From contig JAJEKV010000055.1 of assembly GCA_021234155.1 (NCBI GenBank), positions 4,038,905-4,102,904 on the forward strand: a stretch of 64,000 bases of DNA, given 5' to 3'. Source of the stretch: Isoetes taiwanensis (taxonomy: Eukaryota; Streptophyta; Lycopodiopsida; Isoetales; Isoetaceae). Position numbers and translations under genes: made by a program. Positions 1 to 11,344 of this stretch are shown here, one piece after another; position 1 is the first letter of the stretch, and the number at the start of each line of letters is the position of its first letter. The notes below the pieces were generated by a model that saw only the letters and a list, made by a program, of their open reading frames with translations, had not been told where the DNA came from and did not search any database.

Positions 1-1160
1 AAATAGATTCATAGTGTGGAAATAGTGTTTTGCTACAAATAGTATCGTCTCTGTGAACACTGTCTCTTTAACCTTTGTTGACGTATACGCTTATTATTTT
101 ATTTTTTTGCGGATCAATGTGGAGGAGGTCTAGATTGGTTCTAAAAAAGTGACCGCATCTTCGCCAGAAGAGACGTTTTGTCTCATTCAGAATATCTTTA
201 TTCTAAATAAAGTGATCGCATCGAAATTCGTTAATTAGAATAATCTTTTATGACTATCTCTCTAATTTATTGTAATTAGGTAGTCGAGTAGCATTGACAT
301 AAATGTTTTCGTGAGCAATAGTCGATTGAGCGATATGCGTGACCGTTGCGCCGGACGACTATAAATTATTATGTTGATCTAATTTCCACAATAGATGAAG
401 CTACGCCATGCCATCAAGCGCAGCGATGTCACATACAACAAATGTTTACATACAATCAAATCAATAGACCGTAATTAACTGTTACGACGAGTGGTGGTGC
501 TGGTACTATCCAAATCTTTTTGTGCAGAATGTACCCCGATCTGAAAATCCGTATGCGTAATTCCGTGTGCCGTGGTCTCTACTCAGAGATCCGTTTCTCT
601 AGCAGCAACATGCCATGGGATCCTAGTAGTAGTCAAAGGATGTTTGTTCTATGACGAGCTGTAATAAATATTCGGAGGCTATATCTATCAATGATTAATC
701 CGTTCGAAATATGAATGTTCGTAAATCTCTACTCAAACGTCCGTTTCTCTACATGCAACATGTCATGGTAAACTTGTCAAAGGATGTTTCTTCTTCAACA
801 CAAGCTGTAATGCATATTTGAAGAATACATCTATATCAATAATTGAGCCGTTTGCAATATGAATGATCGTAATTGTAATAAAAGAACACTAGTCATTAAA
901 AATTTCAAATTTCGCTTGTATAAATTATTTGTTTATATCTGCTGTTACGTTTATTGTACAAGATGTTATGGGGAAAGCCCAATGTTTTGCAGATATTCCA
1001 AATTGTATATATTATTACTTGGAATGGGTTTGAATCATGCATATATAAATAATTCTTAGCTTACAATAGAAGTGCATCCATCGAATAGTTGCGCAAACGC
1101 ACGTCGTCTTCACTTGTGTATCTTATATACAGAAGTAATATGAACGAAGATCAACGTAGT
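1..1160. other. Gene-poor left end
   Basis: I see no convincing coding region here. One short ORF near 859-1059 has no recognisable features. The only structure is the diverged tandem duplication at 576-874, listed separately. Confidence 0.4.
576..874. repeat. Diverged tandem duplication, unit about 150 bp
   Basis: Two adjacent copies, about 576-725 and 726-874, start with the same word (tctctactca), share ccgtttctct, a gcaacatg(c/t)catgg block, gtcaaaggatgttt, agctgtaat and end in atatgaatg(t/a)tcgtaa. The copies differ at many bases, so this is an old duplication. Neither copy codes for a convincing protein. Confidence 0.75.
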
Positions 1161-1526
1161 TTATTCTTCCACAAATGAATCGTCATCTTCGTCCAGTATT
1201 GGGTTTGCATGCTTTAGTTCCCAAAATTCTTCAAATGTTTCATCTTGTGCATCCATTCGTCGTCGGAATATATTCGTTGTATCGTTCAATTCGTGACACT
1301 TTTGTACTTTGTTTTCTTGTGCTGATATCGTTGACGACTCTTCATCAGCACTTGTATTTCTGGTGGATGATACATTTTCGGATTGTGCGTGCTGTTGTGA
1401 CTTGGCCATCTTTTCGTTGTACTGTTGATGATATTCGACAATTGATAGTGAATGTAGGTGTAAGTGATGGTTGTGCATATTGTATGCAGATGTAAGTGGT
1501 AGGCGCATGGCAGTGGAAGCAGTCAT
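1161..1526 (-). CDS. Hypothetical small acidic protein
   Basis: A 121-residue ORF with a real ATG at 1526. The N-terminal third is rich in His (a run of alternating His and Leu), the middle is polar, and the C-terminus is strongly acidic (DEDDDSFVEE). I do not recognise a family. It could be the last exon of a gene that includes the upstream ORF at 1871-2122, because that ORF ends in a splice-donor-like GTACGT, but no acceptor can be fixed by eye. A shadow ORF on the plus strand is longer in hydrophobic residues but has no better features. Confidence 0.35.
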   Translation of the reverse strand: MTASTAMRLPLTSAYNMHNHHLHLHSLSIVEYHQQYNEKMAKSQQHAQSENVSSTRNTSADEESSTISAQENKVQKCHELNDTTNIFRRRMDAQDETFEEFWELKHANPILDEDDDSFVEE

Positions 1527-1870
1527 GATTCAAAATAAAGTTGGAATTTGTTATAACGAGAGTGGCAAGTTTGGTATCAAGATTTCAATTTTGTGATGAC
1601 AAGATGTAATTTTTGTTCATTTGAATTGTGGTTGTCAATCGTGGTAATGATCCAACCATAAAGACGTTAGCGACAGTTCTACGACTCTCACAGCGTGACA
1701 TCTCCGTTGGAATCGTATCTATTTGAGTACAACCAAAACAACTCCGAGAAGTCGGAGCACAACATCCAACAAAAACGAGCATGGCGATCCCAAGTTTTAA
1801 ATTTCAAAATGTGATGACAACCGGTATTGAAATTCAAAATAACTGGAACACCCGGATGACAAAAACGTAC

Positions 1871-2122
1871 CTTTGACAATGAACGCATTGAATCGATACC
1901 AAAACTTTCAGATAGGCTACTACTAGAAGTATTTATATTCAAATTTTGTAGTGGTCGACGTTGATTTTGTTGTTGTGGTTGAATCAATTTCGATGCGGTC
2001 GATGATTCGCCTTTCATTGGATAATGGTGTTGGTCTCGATGTACTACATTCTTCGAGACCAATCGATTGCTATTTTCATCACAATTGTCGAATATAACTT
2101 GACTACTGTTGCTTCTCATCAT
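1871..2122 (-). CDS. Hypothetical protein, probable first exon
   Basis: ATG at 2122 opens an 84-codon stretch rich in Ser, Asn and Gln (LIQPQQQNQRRPLQNLNI, then a Ser run). At 1871 the reading meets AAG|GTACGT, a good splice donor for this genome, after which the frame becomes Cys/Phe-rich and unlike the exon, so I end the exon there. A candidate acceptor is the AAATAG near 1725. The product is unknown and probably intrinsically disordered. Confidence 0.35.
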
Positions 2123-2976
2123 TCTGTTAAATTAGTTTATTCAGATGCAATGAATAATCAAACCCTTTTATAAAAACTGATTACGATGACTGTTGTTCCT
2201 GTCGATGCGTTTGTGATACAATTGTGGTGTTTGTTTGCACAACAGATTTGAGGTTGTTGAGCAAACTGTATCACATGGAAGATTTGAAAAAATGAAAGTG
2301 GCTTGCTCGGAAAAAACGGCAAAAAACCTGTAAGTACAAAATTTTAACACGTTTACAGTTAGGATATCCTAATTTTGAATTTAAATGATCATGATACGGC
2401 ATTTGAATACATAGGTGTATCAACGTATTAAGTACAAATGGGGATCAAAAATTCCTGAAACTTGGAACGTAAGATACCTTTCGAACCTTGTTGTTGCAAC
2501 ACCACATCGGAGCACACAACTACTGTTGAAGGTACGATACTCAAAATTACAATCCGCTGTATTCTAAAGCCAACTATTTACAATACCAACTATTACAAAA
2601 TCTACATACAATCATTATTACTAAAGCACATCTTTACGACTTGTTTTGGGCGCTTGCTTTATTTGTAACCATTCAGATATTGTTCATCCATTACACTCAC
2701 CACCAACGACGCCACCAAAGTTGTTATCGTAGTAGTTGGCGATTATATCATAACAGTATTACACTTATTACTCCAAACATCCTAACAACGATAAGGAATC
2801 GACAAATTGTTAGTACTGCATCTGCTTGGATCCATCATTCACAGCAAACATCATTCTCGATTAGAAATAAATTGGGAATAGAAACGTCGTCCTGCGGTTA
2901 CATAACAAATCACCGCGGTTTTCAAACTTTATCATCGTATCGATCTGTACAGAAACAGGAATTATACAATTTTGTT
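2123..2976. other. Intergenic stretch; possible 5' exon region of FolD
   Basis: No independent gene is supported. The FolD reading frame stays open from about 2530 to its first ATG at 2977 without another ATG. The part just before 2977 is Ser/Arg/His-rich, like an organelle presequence, so an upstream spliced exon carrying the true start is possible. Confidence 0.35.
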
Positions 2977-3894
2977 ATGAATATCGATTATCATGATAAA
3001 ATTATTGATGGGAAACAAATTGCTGCCAATATACGTGAAGAAATACGATTGTCGGTATTAGATCGTATCTCAAAACAACAATCTGTACCTGGATTAGCGG
3101 TTATATTGGTTGGTAGTCGACGTGATTCACAAACCTATGTCAATATGAAAAAGAAAGCATGTAAGGAAGCTGGAATTGTATCAACTGGATATGACTTTAA
3201 TGAAACTGTTACGGAAGAAGAATTATTACAAACGATACATGAATTGAATGCATCACCAGAAATACATGGTATATTAATACAATTACCACTACCAGGACAT
3301 TTAAATCAGGATAAGATTTTACGTGCCGTTGATCCTGGTAAAGATGTAGATGGGTTGCATCCAGTGAATACTGCTGCGTTGCAAATTTACAACGAAGGGA
3401 ATGCTATGGATGCGCCGTTTTCTATACCTTGTACACCATTGGGTTGCTTGGAACTATTAGATCGCTCGAATGTTGAACTATGCGGTAAGCATTGTGTCGT
3501 CGTAGGACGATCACAATTAGTTGGTCTACCAATGGCACGATTATTACTTGGACGGAATGCTACCGTAACAATTTGTCATAGTAAAACAGTCAATCCGGCA
3601 TCGATCGTATCTCAAGCCGACGTGGTTGTTGTTGCTATTGGTCGTCCTCAACTTGTTACATCCGATTGGATCAAGCCTGGAGCTGTAATTATTGATGTTG
3701 GGATTAACTCGATTGATGTTGTTAGTAATGATGAAACAGCATCGAAGAAGTCGTATAAATTAGTCGGTGATGTTCATTACGATGATTGTATCGCCAAATG
3801 TTCCAAAATTACTCCGGTACCTGGTGGAGTAGGTCCAATGACAATTGCTATGTTATTACGAAATACACTCCGTTCATGTGAACGTTCGGATTAA
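2977..3894 (+). CDS. folD: Methylenetetrahydrofolate dehydrogenase / cyclohydrolase (FolD/MTHFD)
   Basis: Interconverts 5,10-methylene-THF, methenyl-THF and 10-formyl-THF with NAD(P)+, feeding purine, formyl-Met and methyl-group synthesis. From the ATG at 2977 the protein is about 305 residues, the normal size of the bifunctional enzyme, and is intact. Family motifs appear in order: YVNMKKKACKEAGI with the active-site Tyr and Lys, PLPGH, DVDGLHPVN, PCTPLGCLELL, the Rossmann loop VVVGRSQLVGLPMA, TVTICHSKT, GAVIIDVGIN and PVPGGVGPMTIAMLL. No formyl-THF synthetase domain follows. The frame is open for about 110 codons upstream without ATG; an upstream exon could add a mitochondrial or plastid presequence. 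One of very few genes here without a frameshift. Confidence 0.95.
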   Translation: MNIDYHDKIIDGKQIAANIREEIRLSVLDRISKQQSVPGLAVILVGSRRDSQTYVNMKKKACKEAGIVSTGYDFNETVTEEELLQTIHELNASPEIHGILIQLPLPGHLNQDKILRAVDPGKDVDGLHPVNTAALQIYNEGNAMDAPFSIPCTPLGCLELLDRSNVELCGKHCVVVGRSQLVGLPMARLLLGRNATVTICHSKTVNPASIVSQADVVVVAIGRPQLVTSDWIKPGAVIIDVGINSIDVVSNDETASKKSYKLVGDVHYDDCIAKCSKITPVPGGVGPMTIAMLLRNTLRSCERSD

Positions 3895-4037
3895 TGCTAC
3901 AACATATCACATCCCTCGAATTACAGATGAGACGATAACAATATTTTGTTCGATCCGCCAATCGTTAACTTAGTTTATTTTACAAGCACACATATAAATA
4001 CGAACTATCCAAAAATTTTCAGTTGAAATGGTTTCGT

Positions 4038-5136
4038 CTAACTGTCATACTCTATTGATTCAATAGTTTTGATAACTTTCCTCGTTCCGTCAGGTAAAAA
4101 AATTGTACGAGTCGTAACGATAGTTTCATTGCCATTTGAGTCACTTATTCTTTCCACTTGTGTATCAGCAGGATAGAATTCGTTGACAGCTCCTATATTA
4201 GTAATTTCAGAAGATTCACTCGGTGGTGGAGTTGCTAAAATATTACTTCGTGTTGGTGTTGTGGTGCGTGTTGGTACTCGTACTTGTTCCTTCATACAAA
4301 AGAACATTGATATTGCACCGCATGCCCAAATAACTGCAGAAACTATTGCCAAAACACCACCAGCAGATATCGAATAGCGTCATTCAATAAACCAACCAAT
4401 AGCAAAAAGCTAAACAATGATACAATACCCATGCCGATACTTATTATTGTAAAACATAGTTTTGGCTTCGGATATTTAAAACATACCGTTTGCTTGGCTG
4501 CAGAAAATATGGTCCATTACAGTTAATGAACCGAAAAAATCCAATAAATCGACTGGCTTCAAAATCTTCACCATTTTGATCATTTGGATATCGTATGCAT
4601 CCGCCAATTGTGTTATCGTACGTACTCCAATAACCTAATTGTATTCGTTCACTGTTTCTGTACCATTGGTCATTTTCATCCATAAATGTTTTACATCCAA
4701 ACGCTGCAATATGAAATAATAGAAAACCAACAACGGTGCATGATAATGGAACAAGGAAATATAGATCCTAAACAAATAGTGATAAAAGGAATAGCGAATA
4801 TCAAAAACTTGTTATTCATACAAGGATTAGCGTTTAATCACCTAGAATTGTGCAATACGTACGTACGGGAAACAAAAACAGCTGTTCAAGGCGGAAATAC
4901 AGAGAAGGCGAAACAATTTGTCATAGGATCATGCGAATGCATTAAATATAAGTTGACGCGAGTTTGACTATCGATATCCCAGAAAAACACGCGGTCATTG
5001 AACAAGCAACGTGCATTATTTTCGGTAATACAAATGTTCGAGGTGACGTGACGAAACGATAAATCATGAAACGCCAATACGTCCGTTAATTCGAATCAAC
5101 ATACTTCTCTTGATAGTCATTTAATACATTACGCAT
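4038..5136 (-). CDS. Four-TM membrane protein, paralogue A (3 exons, 19-nt micro-exon)
   Basis: Reconstructed by comparison with the next gene. Exon 1 is 5105-5136 (ATG at 5136, donor GTATGT), exon 2 is only 19 nt (4863-4881), exon 3 starts at 4767 after TTTAG. Exons 1+2 make 51 nt, keeping frame. Exon 3 codes VPLSCTVVGFLLFHIAAFGCKTF, a loop LGYWS...GGC.RY, then RFIGFFG, FFKYPKPKL, a hydrophobic helix and a last helix (VSAVIWACGAISMFFCMKEQ), ending in a polar tail. The pattern suggests four membrane segments with a Cys-containing first loop. The frame breaks near 4520 and 4478 and has a TGA near 4388, so the copy is either error-ridden or a pseudogene. Function unknown; I know of no named family. 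Confidence 0.6.
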
Positions 5137-5581
5137 ATTCCAATAGTTGAATCGCAACTCGTAAACGAGCGAGTTTATTGCGGTCTACTAGCATTGAATC
5201 TCTTTGTTTAATCGTCGGTTGTTTTTATTTTCTTGTATTCGGAAGTTTGTCTTGGGTGGCAATAATGGACAAAAATACGGGCATAAATATTGTTAGTACC
5301 TGTACGCAATAGTTGAACTACTCATTACTCAATACTGGTCCATTTACTATCTCGCTACTAGTACTGAGATTGACATGTGGTCATAATTTCAAGCGCGAAC
5401 AAGTACCACGGTGAAGCTACAGTAAGTAACATAACGTATTAACCGGATATTTATATATGACACAAAAACAAATTATAACAAACAACGAAAAACATTTATT
5501 TATTTTCAGAATGATGTCATATCAAAAGCGTATGACACTCGACATAATCCTTTCATAACCGACCATCAACTCCGAAAAACG
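5137..5581. other. Spacer between the two four-TM paralogues
   Basis: AT-rich, no coding region seen. It separates the tandem minus-strand copies and should hold the promoter of paralogue A. Confidence 0.4.
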
Positions 5582-6418
5582 TTACGCCTCAACGTCTTCA
5601 TTTTCGGTCATATTTTTTTCAACATCAGCATCAGGTGGATTTGCACCAGCTTCAGGCTTTGTATTTGACGAAGAAACGCTCACGTTCGTTCATGCAGAAC
5701 AACATGGAAGGCATTACCTGCCCATAAAATTGCTCGATGGATTAGCACAAAGCGCCACCACCAGAAAGGTTCCAAAGTGGAATCCGGTTGAGGATCCAAC
5801 CAAAGAGTAAACTGAAAAACGATATGACGCCCATGCAGATACTGACAGTACGGAACACTAATTTTGGCCTTGGATATTTAAAGAATGACGCCGTCACGAC
5901 AACTGCAACGATTGCCCAAATCATTAACGCACCAAACACACCGATAAATCGACCAAATTTCCATGCGCCATTGGATATTTCACCATCGTATTTGGTACAT
6001 CCACCGTCTGTATCGACGCTCCAATATCCAAGTTTATATTCCAAAAGAATAAGCTGTTTGATTCACCAATCTTAAACGTTTTACATCCAAATGCTGCGAT
6101 ATGATAAAAAATCATACCGAGTAATGTGCAAGCGGCAGGTACGGCATATAATGGTCCCTATGGTACATTCAAAATAGATACATACAACAGCAAGAAAAAA
6201 GGGTTGATTATTAGACAATATAAATAACGCTACAGCTTACGAGTGCATCGACGCTATACTTACGTATGGAAAGAGATAACTACAATAAAACCAAATGTAA
6301 AAGACATTGGATGTGTTAGCATAGACTATATGGAATCATGATGCTCTTATTGTTAGTGAGATGTTATGATTGTATTGTAAACTACTTACATGCGTTCACG
6401 AAGGTCGTTTTGGTTCAT
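5582..6418 (-). CDS. Four-TM membrane protein, paralogue B (3 exons, 16-nt micro-exon)
   Basis: Exon 1 is 6390-6418 (29 nt, donor GTAAGT), exon 2 is 16 nt (6264-6279, between TTGTAG and GTAAGT), exon 3 starts at 6157 after CATAG; introns are 110 and 106 nt. Exons 1+2 total 45 nt, so the frame is kept. Exon 3 gives VPAACTLLGMIFYHIAAFGCKTFKIG, KLGYWSVDTDGGCTKYDG, KFGRFIGVFGALMIWAIVAVVV, FFKYPRPKLVFRTVSI and further hydrophobic helices, with an acidic tail ending EDVEA at 5582. The same words occur in paralogue A. Frame breaks lie near 6050, 5748 and 5685. Probably a four-TM protein of the cell surface or an endomembrane; the role is unknown. Confidence 0.65.
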
Positions 6419-6887
6419 ATTTTGATGCGCTGATGCGAGAAGAATCTACCTGTTTCACAATCGTATTTTTTATGAGAAGCGTAGAGTATGATGAAAGTTG
6501 GATCCTTCGATTTCTTCTTTGGATTCGTGTGTGACGAATGACACCACCATGATCCGGAAGCATATTTACCAGTCAAAAAATGCACACGCAATTGAATACA
6601 AACAATAAAAAAATATTGTAAACTAGTCAATTTTGTATTTATTAGAATTCCATTCACGGTACTTTTAAGTGTATTGTAACATTTAACTTCAACATGTGTA
6701 ATTACTCTGTCACTATGGTACTCCGATATTAAAAAAGTTTACTCCCGCACTATAATACATAAGCCACCAGGCATTCAACTCCCGCCGACCATGACATCCA
6801 AAAATTGTCGCCTCACACTTTAGCAGATTCACTCTCATAATATTTCTTTTCTCAAAAATTCGTGTTGTAGTGCATTTTCTAAAAACG
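6419..6887. other. Divergent intergenic region
   Basis: Lies between the start of minus-strand paralogue B (6418) and the plus-strand LRR gene (6888), so it should contain both promoters. No ORF is convincing and I cannot identify specific promoter elements. Confidence 0.4.
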
Positions 6888-8245
6888 ATGTCGAATTGCA
6901 AAAACGATACCATGGCGACGATTGAAGTCGATCCCACCGAACAAAGCCAACTACCAGAAGTCAATACTTACTACAAAGAGTACAACGAAATGAAACGGGC
7001 CAATAACCATCTTAAGAAAGGTTTTGGATTGATCGTAATTGTCCTTGTTTCGATCCTCATCAGTGCAGGTGTTGCCGTGCGAGTTAGCGATCGCAACAAC
7101 GTCTCTACGAACATGACGCCGAACTTCATTCAAGATAATGATATTGTCATCGACGAGGATGATAGTACTATCAAAGATATATCACCTGTTGATGTCGCAT
7201 GTCACTTTTGGGCTTTTTAAATTTGGCGGATTGTTTACTAACAACCGAATATGATGATGATGTGATTGAATACAAAGAGAATGAGTCTATGAAAATGATG
7301 AATACAATCCCTACGGAAATTGGATTATTAAAGCAGTTACAGAAATTAAGTTTCAATAAGAATTCTCATTTAGAAGGTACACTCCCAACAGAACTTGGTC
7401 TATTGACGAATTTGGTTGATTTGAAAATTCAAGGCGTTGGATTGATTGGTACTATCCCTGAAACAATTGGGAAGTTATCATTGTTGCAAACATTACGAAT
7501 GGACACTAATAACTTTACCGGTACGATTCCAAATAGCTTTGGTTTGTTATCGAATTTATTAGAAATCGATTTAAGTTTCAATCAATTGAATGGTACTATA
7601 CCATATGAAACATTTGCGAATTGGACACAAATACGTAATGTTTGGTTACAGAACAATTATTTCACCGGATCGATCCCATCGTCACTTGGTACAATGGAAC
7701 AATGTAAATTAGTTGTATTATCAAAGAATCAATTAAGTGGATCGATTCCGGATTCCATTGGGAACATGACGGAATTACAAGTATTCTTGGTACAGAATAA
7801 TCAATTAACCGGTAACGTACCGAATTCAATGAATGTATTACACCATTTAGAACGTTTATGGTTTGCGAATAATACGAAAATGGATGGTACAATTCCAACT
7901 CACTTACAGGGAACATTATTAAATGATATTGATTTTACTAATACTAATTTATGTGGTACAATACCGAATATATTTTGTCGTCGATACAGTGGATTAGCAC
8001 ATTATAAAATTGATTGTCCAATGAATACGATAACCGTCAATCAAAGTACCGGTATGAATATTACTACTACATCACCAAAAATATATTGTAATTGTTGTCA
8101 AAATGTCAATGATAGTCCATGTTCAAACAGTTTTACACTGCTGATGAAAACGACGTTTGATTCTAAATTATTGGTTCGTAGATATATATGTCAAATTGTG
8201 TGTGTGTTCAATTGTCGTAACTGTCAGAGCCATTGTGGTTGTTGA
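6888..8245 (+). CDS. Membrane-anchored leucine-rich repeat protein, diatom type
   Basis: ATG at 6888. About 45 polar N-terminal residues are followed by one membrane helix (GLIVIVLVSILISAGVAV), an acidic spacer, then about ten plant-type LRRs of the form L..L..L.L..N.L.G.IP (TIPTEIGLLKQLQKLSF, GTIPETIGKLSLLQTLRM, GSIPDSIGNMTELQVFLV), and a C-terminal cap with a Cys cluster (YCNCCQ). This layout, N-in/C-out with external LRRs and a CC cap, is a large expanded family in diatoms; ligands are unknown. The frame changes near 7200, between SPVDVA and the LRR frame; the overlap of the two frames suggests an indel. The Cys-rich last 45 residues may be out of frame. Confidence 0.8.
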
Positions 8246-8480
8246 AAGAAAAAAATGATAATAGAACGAAAGTAATAGTTATTTCTTTTAATAAAGTATT
8301 CATAAATAAAACCAAAGAAAAATATTTAATTATATAATATTAATTACCCTTGTCGTGCATTGTCAATATATTGAAACGTTTTCGGAAACACTTTTCATAC
8401 TTGATTGAGTGTATCGTTGTTGTTGTTTTTATAATTCATCAGATGTAACAAGATTCGGATTTGATTCTTCGACGACTGTA

Positions 8481-9265
8481 TTACTCAGTACTAATATTGC
8501 GTAGTGCTAATAGTATCGTATCAATATCAAATGGTGTACCAATTTCTTCATTGATCGTATAACGGATTGTACCAGTCTTATCAAAGATAATGATACCACC
8601 TTGTATAAGACCTTCACCTTTATAATTACCAGTAATATTTTGTTCTGATAATCGTTGACCAATATTTTTAAATCCACGATATATAGTGATTGGATTCCAT
8701 GTACGTAATTTGAATATAGAACGTTTACCAAAACCGTTATATAGATCATTATTAATATCATGATAGATTGGTAAATTATTAAAATATTGTTGTTGAAATT
8801 CCATTAATCCATTATCATCAACACCAACTTCTTTAATAATACCCCATAAATGAAAATTCATTTCATTATTGTTATTATGATCATTGAACATCTTTACTAA
8901 TTGTAATCCATGATCACGACATAAAACACATCCTGGACGACGTATTACAAAACAAACTGATGGTAACTGAAATTCCGCAGCGATTTTAATGCGGGGTTGA
9001 ACTTCATCCAACTTTTGATGATATATGGATCGGTGATATAATCCCGCAACACGTCAGCCAATGGTGTATCATAAAGTTGTGGTAAACTTTGTTGTATACT
9101 ATCAGATATTGAAAGTGGAGTCGTCGTTGTTGACGATGTTGTTGCCATTGCGTATGTACTACTAGTATATGATGTCAATGATAACAATCCAATAGTTGAT
9201 GTACTAAATATAGCAGCAGATGCTGTCGTTACAGCGATACGATAAGCGTAGTTGATATAAACCAT
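8481..9265 (-). CDS. PRXL2/SelU-type peroxiredoxin-like protein
   Basis: ATG at 9265. A hydrophobic, Ser/Thr-rich N-terminus is followed by a thioredoxin-fold domain with the hallmark VIRRPGCVLCRDHG, where CVLC is the redox CxxC of the PRXL2/FAM213/selenoprotein U family. Downstream are NGFGKRSIFKL, a GLIQGGIIIFDKTG strand typical of AhpC/TSA-like folds, and TPFDIDTILLAL at the C-terminus (YGGIIV-like segment of the family). Two frames overlap at 8945-9011 just before the CxxC, so one indel or a missed intron is present. Likely an NAD(P)H/thioredoxin-linked redox protein; the N-terminus could be an organelle presequence. Cys, not selenocysteine, is seen at both positions. Confidence 0.75.
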
Positions 9266-9448
9266 ATTTGGTATTTATGAGCATCAATTGTAATAATAAA
9301 ATAAACACTTCGTTTGTGTTCATCCCCCCAAAAATACGATCAAAAAGATATCGTCACATCTGACTCCTGCCTCTCGAATTTAAAGATAACAGAGCTTAAG
9401 GAAGTTTAAATAGTGATTATAATATCTACATTGTAGATATATAAAACA

Positions 9449-11150
9449 TCAATAGAACCATGATAACATAAGTTGATTCAATTCTGGTCGATAATGTCGA
9501 CCATCACCTGGTAATGTCCAATCGGCTGATAAGTACGTAGCATCATAAATATCTAACATTGATATCATTGATACATTTGTATTATTTCGTTTTTGATTGA
9601 TTCGATCTATAATATATTTTTGTTTTTGATATAAATCATATGTACGTGATGAACTCATATATTTCGTTCGTTTAATTTTTTGTGGTGCTTTTTGTAATAA
9701 TATAGGATCTGATAATGTATGTACACGATGAATATGTACTGCAGTTGGTAATATCCAATATAATTGGATTTGATTCTTTGTCGAATATTTTTCATGTATA
9801 TGATTTATATATTCATTAAATGTTTTTAAATGTTCCTCCCATGGATCAATCGTAGAATAAATCTTTGATTCGTCATTCTCTGTTGTTGCACATTCTACCG
9901 TTGCTTCATCGGACAATACATCCCATAATGCACTATTCAAAATCAAAGCAATCGAATCATTCGTCGACTTCGCTTTTTGTAGATACGGTTGTATAAACAT
10001 GTCTAATTCATTCAGTAATGTTGAAATTGTACGAGAATTAAGTGGTGATGCAATTTTAGGACCAAAATGAATATGATCGTGACAAACAACAACAACAACA
10101 ATCAGTTGTATTGTTCTTCATTGTGGCAGTACCCGATACATTTTGATTTGACGATTCTTCAGAATGATTTATATTAGTCGTAGGACATCGTTTCGATGCA
10201 ATTAATTGTTCCAATATTGAATCACCAAATGCTAATACAATATCATATGATGATAATTTCTTTAAAATAATTGGTGGAATAAATGGTTCAATTGACATTA
10301 ATTCAAAATTAATGCTATTACTATTATGATTATTATTCTCTTCATTGTTCCATCCAATAATATTATGACAAATATAATTTGTTTGTATAGCACCACCATG
10401 TAATAAGGATTGTTTATATGGTGGAGCTATACAACCTATACCTATACTATATTGAAAATGTATTGATACATGTCCACGTTTCGTTATAGATTTATTTGTA
10501 TACGTTTTACTGCTAGTACTAGTATTATTATGATTCATAGGTGATGCAATCCAACGTATATTATATTGATATGATGATACTTCATTTATAATCCCAATAG
10601 CTAATGGACGATTCCCTGGTATCGAATGTTCATGTGTATGGAATAATATATAAAATTCATGTTGTGGTTGATAGCATTTTGGATTCGTTACATTATCAAT
10701 AGTAGAGATAGAATTATTATTATTATCCCACCAAAGATAACGAGGTGTTGGACAACCATAACGATTCAATGCATCCAATGTCCATTGAATGATTGGTTTT
10801 GTAGAAGTATCGTTGTTGGAGTCGTTACAGTTAGTAGTAGTATGTTCTTCATGTTGTGTGGTATCGTTTTCATGTCTTTGAATTATAGAAACATTCAATC
10901 GTACTTGACAAACAATAGCATCCATCATATCCGATGATAATAAATGATTATAGAATGCTGATTGTATTCGTTCAATTGGTGTCAAATCTGGTCCATTCGA
11001 TGGTATCATCCAATGTCGTTGCTTAACATCATCATGATGTAACGTATCATCTACATTGCTCGATGACATTACTCGTAGAACAGCAATACGACTATCGATG
11101 GTATATATTCGACGTGGTTTGACAAGTAGTTTATTCACTAACACTTTCAT
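9449..11150 (-). CDS. SGNH/GDSL-type hydrolase or acyltransferase, single-pass
   Basis: ATG at 11150. The first two thirds are Asn/Thr-rich with few features, then block I of the SGNH fold appears as DIVLAFGDSILEQL (catalytic Ser), followed by a LNSALWDVL segment and a C-terminal DWTLPGDGRHYRPELNQLML carrying the Asp...His pair. This order matches PC-esterase/TBL-like proteins, which esterify or de-esterify polysaccharides in the secretory pathway. The frame breaks once, within the GTT-repeat near 10080-10100; after it the reading continues in another frame as HIHFGPKIASPLNSR. I see no clear N-terminal membrane anchor, so an upstream exon may be missing. Substrate unknown. Confidence 0.6.
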
Positions 11151-11344
11151 TCCATGGTTATATATATGTATGTATCAAATGTGTCTTATACTGTTTCATT
11201 TCACCATGGTATACCTGGTACCGCAATATTCTGAAGTGCTTTTGAAATATTTGTACCGCATGACGTCCCGACGGTCAACAACAATTATAAATCGTAGCGG
11301 TATTAACAGTAAAAACTAACCGATACGATTGTTTTCATATTTCA

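Noticed and set aside
1175-1495. Plus-strand 106-residue ORF
   Set aside because: It is the opposite-strand shadow of the acidic minus-strand ORF and shows no domain or natural composition.
2641-2976. FolD start at the TTG at 2641
   Set aside because: TTG is not a normal eukaryotic start; the family core begins after the ATG at 2977. The upstream frame may still be part of a spliced presequence.
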